Shown: one piece after another, positions 58,705-64,000 of the stretch | How positions within the stretch are numbered: the stretch's first letter is position 1 | Layout: each line of letters begins with the position of its first letter | NCBI GenBank assembly: GCA_009785425.1 | Contig: WQWI01000004.1 | Coordinates: 1 to 64,000, forward strand | Length of the DNA stretch: 64,000 bases | DNA from: Bacteroidales bacterium | Lineage (GTDB): Bacteria; Bacteroidota; Bacteroidia; Bacteroidales; P3 | Direction: 5' to 3' | Program-made: the position numbers and the translations under genes | Notes under the pieces: generated by a model | What the model saw: only the letters and a program-made list of their open reading frames with translations | The model's database searches: none | Told to the model about the DNA's origin: nothing

Positions 58705-61158
58705 ATGCCAAAAAAAACATCCTTAATAATGCTGCTTTCTCTTTGTGCCATTAATCTGCTAACGGCACAATCGCACATTATCAGAGGAACAGTAACAGAC
58801 GAAAACGGCTCGCCTCTGCCATTTGTAACTGTTTTTCTTACCACATCCCAAACAGGTACCATAACTAACAATGACGGTGCGTTTGCTTTGCATTTTTCTA
58901 GAAATGCAGATATTTTGAGAGCGTCTTTTATGGGCTATGAAACACAAACCATAGACGTGAGCACAAGTACCGGTTTTTTGAATATTCGATTGAGACCGTC
59001 TGCGATACAGTTGGGCGAAATAGTTGTAACTGCCCTTTCCGCAGAGGAATTGCTAAGAAAAGCCATTGAAAGAATACCCGATAACTTTCGGCAAGAACCG
59101 TTTCTTGTTCGGAGTTATGTTCGCAACAAAGTTTTAGAGGCAGACTCCATACTTTTTATGCAAGAGATGGCACTAAATATTGTGAAGTCGTATCACACTT
59201 CTTTTTCGGATCAATTTTTTTTGGCAAGAAACAGAAATTTCCGATTTACTTCGGAGCGTAACAGTGTGAGAGGTGTAGGAGATTTTGACGTTGTAAGCAA
59301 TGTATCTAATTGGTTTAATGCAAGATTTTTTCGCAATCACGAGATTGAAGATTTGCCAAGCAGTTCATTCAATAATAGACCGGTGCATGTGTTGGGATTT
59401 TCTCCGAGAGACACAAGAAGCGGTAGTCTCAATGGAAGAGTTTATATTGATGCAGAAGATTTGGCGTTTGTCCGTTTTGAAATCACCTTCGAAGGAGGTA
59501 GAATGCCGGGCAGTAGTCTAATCGTCCAATATGAAAAAATTGGCGACAAATACTATTTGATGCATGCCACAGCCACAGCTATCAATAGGCGTCGTGACCG
59601 GACTATACCTGTGGAAACCAGTATGATTACTACTGCCATAATTCATTCATTTTCGCAAGACGATATAGAAGGAACACATGTGCGTCGCAACGATATTTTG
59701 GCTTGGCAGGCTACACAAGAATACGATACACTTTTTTGGCAACAGCACAATGCTCTTTTGCCCGATTCCGCTATTTTAAGGGCCTTGGAAAGGTACGCAG
59801 AAGCACAGAGAAGAGACACCATTACGCCCATTGAGCCTATTGCTTTGACAGCAGACACTTTGGAAAAACATACAGAAGTTCAAGGAAACAGTGCCGTTGC
59901 AACCTTTGGGTTGATAGATTTAAGAACAGGCGATGTTGTAATTCCTGCCGAAAGGAACCAACAAACTCAAACGCCACCAAGAAGATTATATGTGCCTAAT
60001 CTTTCTCTTATGGTGTCATCGGATTTGGCAAGTGATTTTTCATCATTCAATCACAATTTAAATTCAATAAATAGGTACGCTTTACATCGAATCCGTGGCA
60101 TTCGTAATCCTCTGGTCGGTATATTGGGTCTTACGGCTTACATCTACGTTGTGTCTCCTCCTCTTGAAAATGCTACATCGGAATGGTTGTTATTAAACAA
60201 AAACGGAATGCAAGCAGGAATGAATCCTACTGTTTTTAACCGATCGGGAGCATCTCATTTGTTTGGGATTAACGATTTAGTGTTGTCCGATTTCAAAAAA
60301 AATAGCCATCTTGATTTTCTACGTTTGCACACAATCCGGCACGATGGGGCTTTCGCAAGAGCGTTTTTAATAGAAGAAGAACTCGCCAAAGTTGATTTCA
60401 GACACGGAATGAATGCACAGAACTATTTATTTTTATACTGGACGGAACTTCTTCAACTTCGAGTAGTAAACCTCATTAGTCCGTTTAGAACAAGAGAAGT
60501 GCGAACGTTTGATGGACCGGAAAACAGACAGCCAATAATTATGGATCGAGGCAGAAGTTGGGTAAAATATCTTTTCAGACCCGAAATGGACTTTCAACGG
60601 CATATTCAGCAAGCAGATTTAACAGACGAAGAGCAAAGATATTTGAGGCGAGTGGCTCGCTGGTCGTGGCTTAATTTGGCATCTCCACAAATGTTTTTTA
60701 TGCCAAGATTTTCATTAGGCGAAAATCACAGTTTTACATTTAGTATTAATTATTTGCCTGTGCCTTTTGGCGAAATGTTTCGACAAAATATTTGGTTTAT
60801 GCAAAATCATAGTCAATTGCACGGCGTGTTTTTGAGCCAATATCGAAACTTTGAGCAAACTTTTTTTGGCATAGGTTATAAACTTTATGATATGAGATTA
60901 TTTGCCAATATGTATGTAACATCCTCTGTTGATTTTTGGCAACAGCCAGAGGATTTTAATTTTAGAACAACCTCTGCGTTCAATGGTTTTCGTATTGGAC
61001 AAACATTTGAGTATCGAACCCTTCGAAATCAGTTCAGCGGACACAGCAGGCTCTCTATCCTTTTGGGTTATAACTACAAAACAAAAGGATACATGCCGGA
61101 AAGTTTTTTTATGGGCGAGAATTTTAATGTGAGTGTTGGGTTTCGGTGGAATTTTTAG
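58705..61158 (+). CDS. Carboxypeptidase-regulatory/DUF5686 outer-membrane protein
   Basis: An 817-residue exported protein with a signal peptide (LIMLLSLCAINLLTAQ). Residues ~20-105 are a CarboxypepD_reg-like domain (IRGTVTDENGSPLPFVTVFLTTSQTGTITNNDGAFAL). DUF5686 follows (SAEELLRKAIERIPDNFRQEPFLVRSYVRNKVLE; VNRYALHRIRGIRNPLVGIL; final barrel-like strands). It ends in an aromatic residue (VGFRWNF), as outer-membrane proteins do. The family is common in Bacteroidota, of unknown function. The two adjacent proteins with this N-terminal domain may have arisen by duplication. Confidence 0.85.
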   Translation: MPKKTSLIMLLSLCAINLLTAQSHIIRGTVTDENGSPLPFVTVFLTTSQTGTITNNDGAFALHFSRNADILRASFMGYETQTIDVSTSTGFLNIRLRPSAIQLGEIVVTALSAEELLRKAIERIPDNFRQEPFLVRSYVRNKVLEADSILFMQEMALNIVKSYHTSFSDQFFLARNRNFRFTSERNSVRGVGDFDVVSNVSNWFNARFFRNHEIEDLPSSSFNNRPVHVLGFSPRDTRSGSLNGRVYIDAEDLAFVRFEITFEGGRMPGSSLIVQYEKIGDKYYLMHATATAINRRRDRTIPVETSMITTAIIHSFSQDDIEGTHVRRNDILAWQATQEYDTLFWQQHNALLPDSAILRALERYAEAQRRDTITPIEPIALTADTLEKHTEVQGNSAVATFGLIDLRTGDVVIPAERNQQTQTPPRRLYVPNLSLMVSSDLASDFSSFNHNLNSINRYALHRIRGIRNPLVGILGLTAYIYVVSPPLENATSEWLLLNKNGMQAGMNPTVFNRSGASHLFGINDLVLSDFKKNSHLDFLRLHTIRHDGAFARAFLIEEELAKVDFRHGMNAQNYLFLYWTELLQLRVVNLISPFRTREVRTFDGPENRQPIIMDRGRSWVKYLFRPEMDFQRHIQQADLTDEEQRYLRRVARWSWLNLASPQMFFMPRFSLGENHSFTFSINYLPVPFGEMFRQNIWFMQNHSQLHGVFLSQYRNFEQTFFGIGYKLYDMRLFANMYVTSSVDFWQQPEDFNFRTTSAFNGFRIGQTFEYRTLRNQFSGHSRLSILLGYNYKTKGYMPESFFMGENFNVSVGFRWNF

Positions 61159-61200
61159 AACAATCGAGTGAAAAAAGTTTTAATTTCACAAAAAAAAGTG

Positions 61201-61208
61201 TAACTTTG
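61201..61208 (+). promoter_or_regulatory. TAACTTTG promoter element for the MacB-type exporter genes
   Basis: TAACTTTG lies 48 bases before ATG 61257. A tiny ORF (61228-61260, MRTTTTNALL) lies between and overlaps the ATPase start by ATGA. Confidence 0.55.
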
Positions 61209-61256
61209 TAGCCACTTACTTCGTCATATGAGAACAACAACAACAAACGCCCTTTT

Positions 61257-61922
61257 ATGATACAAATTTCCGACTTGAATAAAACCTACTTCGGTGCACA
61301 GCCCCTGCACGTTCTGAAAGGTATAGACTTAAACATCAAAGAAGGCGAATACGTCGCCATTATGGGAGCATCAGGCTCGGGAAAATCCACACTGCTCAAC
61401 ATTTTGGGGATTTTGGATAATTACGACACCGGCACGTATCACCTCAACGGCAGACTAATCAAAGACTTGACAGAAACACAATCAGCACGGTTGAGAAACG
61501 AAATGATAGGCTTTGTGTTTCAATCGTTCAATCTGATTGCCTTCAAAAATGCGATGGAAAACGTTGCACTTCCACTGTATTATCGCAACATTTCGCGACG
61601 AAAACGCAATAATATTGCATTGGAATTTTTAGATAAAGTCGGCTTGAAAGACTGGTGGCATCACTTGCCGAATGAGTTGTCGGGCGGACAAAAACAGCGT
61701 GTTGCAATCGCTCGTGCACTGATTTCAGACCCGAATATTATTTTGGCAGACGAACCCACAGGAGCATTAGACAGCAAAACATCTACTGAAGTTATTGAAC
61801 TTTTGAGCGAAGTCAATCGTATGGGAAAAACTGTGATTATTGTTACGCATGAGAGAGAAGTTGCGGAAAAAACGCAACGGATTATCAATATCAAGGATGG
61901 GATTATTGAAATTGAGAATTAG
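61257..61922 (+). CDS. MacB/LolD-type ABC exporter ATPase
   Basis: A 221-residue ATPase with Walker A MGASGSGKSTLLNI, Q-loop FVFQSFNLIAFKNAMENVALPLYY, signature LSGGQKQRVAIARAL, Walker B IILADEPTGALDSKTS and switch His VTHEREVAEK. The LNIxGxLD and FQxFNL stretches mark the MacB/LolD type-VII exporters, which use FtsX-like permeases to push substrates across the envelope. Two permease genes follow. ATGA overlap with an upstream ten-codon ORF is seen. Confidence 0.93.
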   Translation: MIQISDLNKTYFGAQPLHVLKGIDLNIKEGEYVAIMGASGSGKSTLLNILGILDNYDTGTYHLNGRLIKDLTETQSARLRNEMIGFVFQSFNLIAFKNAMENVALPLYYRNISRRKRNNIALEFLDKVGLKDWWHHLPNELSGGQKQRVAIARALISDPNIILADEPTGALDSKTSTEVIELLSEVNRMGKTVIIVTHEREVAEKTQRIINIKDGIIEIEN

Positions 61923-61931
61923 GAATTAGGA

Positions 61932-63188
61932 ATGGATACATTATACGAAATATTGACCACTTTTCGCAAAAACAAACTGCGAACTGCCCTTACGGGTTTC
62001 GCTGTGGCGTGGGGAATTTTTATGCTCATTGTGCTGTTGGGTGCTGGAAATGGGCTGATAAATGCTTCGCTTTCATGGTTCGATGGGCGAGCGACTAATG
62101 TTGCTGGGCTCCACCCCGGTCGCACGTCCATACCTCATCAAGGTTTTCGCGTCAATCGTCAGATTCGTTTTGAAATGGGCGATTTAGAATTTCTCAAAAA
62201 TCAATTTCCCGACAACATTTCCATAATCGTTCCATCACTACGGCTTTGGAACAGAACGGTTTCGGCAGGCACAAATTCCGCCATCGTAAATGTCAACGCA
62301 GAACTTCCCGAAATGGCAGTAATACAAGGTTTCACCATTTCGCAGGGCAACGGGCGATTCATCAACCAAATCGATATTGACCAACGTCGCAAAGTGGCGG
62401 TTATTCATCCGCAAACAGCGGCTATTTTGTTTCCCAATCAAGATCCGTTGGGACAACATGTCAGAATTGGCAGTATTCTTTTCTTAGTGGTTGGAGTCTA
62501 CGACCCTCCGCTTGGTGATGGCGATAGAAACCAAAGATTTATCGTGCCTTTTACAACCGCACGAGAGGTGTTTAATGTAGGTCCATTTGTTCATAGTATT
62601 TCGATGGTTCTCGAAAATCTCACCACGCAGGAAGACAACGAAAATTTCAGACGAGATGTTATAGCAGCATTAGCACAAAGAAAACAGTTCCATCCTGATG
62701 ATAGAAATGCGGTTTGGATGTGGAACATGTACCAAAATTACTTGCAAACCAATGCGATTATGCGTGTGTTGACCATTGCCGTTTGGATTATTGGATTATT
62801 CATGCTAATTTCGGGTGTTGTGGGTGTGAGTAACATCATGTTAATCAGCGTGAAAGAGCGCACCAAAGAATTTGGTATTCGCAAAGCCATTGGGGCTTCG
62901 CCGATGTCAATTTTGAAAGTGGTTGTGCTGGAATCAATCATCATCACGACTGTTTTCGGATATATCGGCATGCTTTTAGGCATTGGACTAACTGAAGGTA
63001 TTCATACCTTGATGCAAGCCCAAGAAGGTGCGGATGGAGCATCGCAGATGTTTACCAATCCTACGGTGGATCTCTCTATTGCCATCGCAGCAACTTTAAC
63101 CATGATTATTGCCGGCACGTTGGCAGGGTTTTTCCCTGCACGGAATGCTGTAATGATAAAACCTGTAACCGCACTGTCAGCAAAATAA
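61932..63188 (+). CDS. MacB/FtsX-type ABC exporter permease
   Basis: A 418-residue permease: first membrane segment near residues 20-40 (ALTGFAVAWGIFMLIVLLGAGNGL), a large periplasmic MacB-PCD domain (residues ~45-270), and a C-terminal FtsX domain with three segments (VWIIGLFMLISGVVGVSNIMLISVKERTKEFGIRKAIGASPMSI; TTVFGYIGMLLGIGLTEG; LSIAIAATLTMIIAGTLAGFFPARNA). It starts ten bases after the ATPase stop. A paralogue follows after a dispersed repeat. Confidence 0.92.
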   Translation: MDTLYEILTTFRKNKLRTALTGFAVAWGIFMLIVLLGAGNGLINASLSWFDGRATNVAGLHPGRTSIPHQGFRVNRQIRFEMGDLEFLKNQFPDNISIIVPSLRLWNRTVSAGTNSAIVNVNAELPEMAVIQGFTISQGNGRFINQIDIDQRRKVAVIHPQTAAILFPNQDPLGQHVRIGSILFLVVGVYDPPLGDGDRNQRFIVPFTTAREVFNVGPFVHSISMVLENLTTQEDNENFRRDVIAALAQRKQFHPDDRNAVWMWNMYQNYLQTNAIMRVLTIAVWIIGLFMLISGVVGVSNIMLISVKERTKEFGIRKAIGASPMSILKVVVLESIIITTVFGYIGMLLGIGLTEGIHTLMQAQEGADGASQMFTNPTVDLSIAIAATLTMIIAGTLAGFFPARNAVMIKPVTALSAK

Positions 63189-63190
63189 CA

Positions 63191-63222
63191 CCTGTAAGGG
63201 CGTATTGCAATACGCCCCTACG
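63191..63222. repeat. Palindromic GTAAGGGCGTATT repeat between two permease genes
   Basis: GTAAGGGCGTATT GC AATACGCCCCTAC is an almost perfect palindrome. It is related in its ends (GTA-GGGGC / GCCCCTAC) to the elements in and after the DUF58 gene. Confidence 0.75.
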
Positions 63223-63249
63223 GCACAAAAAACAAATCTAACTCACACC

Positions 63250-64000
63250 ATGTTCGACCTCGATAAATTAAACGAAATCATCCAAACCATCACCCGTAAT
63301 AAAACGCGGAGTTTCCTCACTGCCTTTGGCGTGTTTTGGGGAGTTTTTATGCTCGTTGTGCTGATTGGTGGAGGGAATGGGTTGGATCATCTTCTCAGAC
63401 AACAAATCGGAGGCATCGCTACGAATTCCGCCTTTGTTTGGACAGATCGAACGGCAGAGCCTTATCAAGGATTTCGCGAAGGACGATGGTGGTCGATGAG
63501 AACTCGAGATGTAGACATCATTAGAGCACAAATTCCTGAAATAGAACACATTGTTGGATATAACTCGCGTTGGGGACAAACCGCAGTTAGGGGTGAAAAC
63601 ACCACACAAGCCCATGTGCGAGGCGTTACACCACTATTTACCAAAATTATCCAGCCAAACATCTTGAAAGGACGCTATATCAACGAAATAGATGTATTAC
63701 AACAACGAAAAGTGGTCGTCATCGGCAGACGCGTGTACGAAACGCTGTTTTCGCCTGACGAAGACCCCATTGGGGAAAGAATTTTGCTGAACGGTGTGTC
63801 GCTTCAAGTGGTTGGCGTTTTCGAACCGATTTCCGAAAACATGTCCATCGACGGAAACGACAATGAAGCAGTGATACTCCCATTGCCTACCAAACAACTG
63901 ATGTTTCGATCGGGCGACCGCATAGACCTCATTGCGTTCACCGCCCGAAGCGGGCATCGCGTCAGCGATATAGAGGAAAGGGTTTCACAAATTCTCAAAC
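63250..64000 (+). CDS. Second MacB/FtsX-type ABC exporter permease (runs off the window)
   Basis: ATG at 63250 opens a frame that stays open to the end (250 residues seen): MFDLDKLNEIIQTITRNKTR, then a first membrane segment (SFLTAFGVFWGVFMLVVLIGGGNGL), and the MacB-PCD periplasmic domain (VVVIGRRVYETLFSPDEDPIGERILLNGVSLQVVGVF). The layout copies the preceding permease, so the exporter is probably a heterodimer of two permeases with one ATPase. The FtsX end lies outside the window. Confidence 0.9.
   Translation, partial: MFDLDKLNEIIQTITRNKTRSFLTAFGVFWGVFMLVVLIGGGNGLDHLLRQQIGGIATNSAFVWTDRTAEPYQGFREGRWWSMRTRDVDIIRAQIPEIEHIVGYNSRWGQTAVRGENTTQAHVRGVTPLFTKIIQPNILKGRYINEIDVLQQRKVVVIGRRVYETLFSPDEDPIGERILLNGVSLQVVGVFEPISENMSIDGNDNEAVILPLPTKQLMFRSGDRIDLIAFTARSGHRVSDIEERVSQILK

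Overview
The window is chromosomal DNA from a member of the Bacteroidota, most likely an anaerobic Bacteroidales species. Supporting signs: many genes are preceded by the Bacteroidota promoter element TAnnTTTG (usually TATCTTTG), Shine-Dalgarno sites are mostly absent, and lineage-typical families occur (DUF4835 next to recN, DUF3667, BatA-type and Ig-like lipoproteins, carboxypeptidase-regulatory/DUF5686 proteins). A ferredoxin-dependent 2-oxoacid oxidoreductase (korAB) and a diaminopimelate dehydrogenase point to an anaerobe with DAP-type peptidoglycan. All product names are from reading the sequence; no database search was possible.

Layout: 1-0.75 kb is the end of an rRNA operon (3' part of 23S, then 5S and a terminator). 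0.82-2.06 kb holds a decayed IS256-like insertion sequence with nested inverted repeats. 2.1-20 kb is almost entirely minus-strand housekeeping: an XRE/DUF2975 pair, mnmE-hpf, a popT(DUF368)-small membrane protein-rlmN-xerC run, a TPR protein, recN-DUF4835, ribD, a nucleotide pyrophosphatase-like phosphodiesterase, ddh, pgk with an alkyltransferase-like protein, thyA-DUF3667-DUF1761 and a NupC transporter. 20-24.1 kb on the plus strand carries a new-looking HExxH lipoprotein, a small protein, dapA and a START-like protein. 24.1-26.8 kb is a foreign-looking M60/enhancin-like metallopeptidase island. 26.8-47.4 kb is core again (comEC, spoIID-like, lpxB-surE, BatA-like, ORF6N, parC, a YafQ-type toxin-antitoxin pair, guaC, cytochrome-c peroxidase, hpt, trxA-DUF58, an Ig-like lipoprotein, korAB).

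47.6-53.7 kb is a compact integrated element: tyrosine integrase, excisionase-like HTH, a phage/plasmid-type Rep, a YopX/UDG-like protein and a macro-like phage protein, with a likely small divergent RNA beside rep and imperfect repeats at both ends. 53.7-64 kb is the most interesting accessory region. It contains a long GNRA-capped hairpin, an HlyD fusion protein, a bacteriocin-type ABC exporter that lacks its usual C39 peptidase domain, an HTH regulator whose C-terminus itself carries a double-glycine leader motif, and a 51-residue Cys-containing peptide with a textbook double-glycine leader (57390-57545). Two carboxypeptidase-regulatory proteins and a MacB/FtsX-type ABC exporter follow, the last gene running off the window. 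I read 53.9-57.6 kb as a peptide-secretion locus.

A second theme is a rich set of short dispersed palindromes of at least six sequence types. Several have inserted in frame inside conserved genes (two different ones in mnmE, one in the DUF58 gene, one in the BatA-like gene), one supplies a stop codon, and one sits exactly where the exporter lost its peptidase domain.
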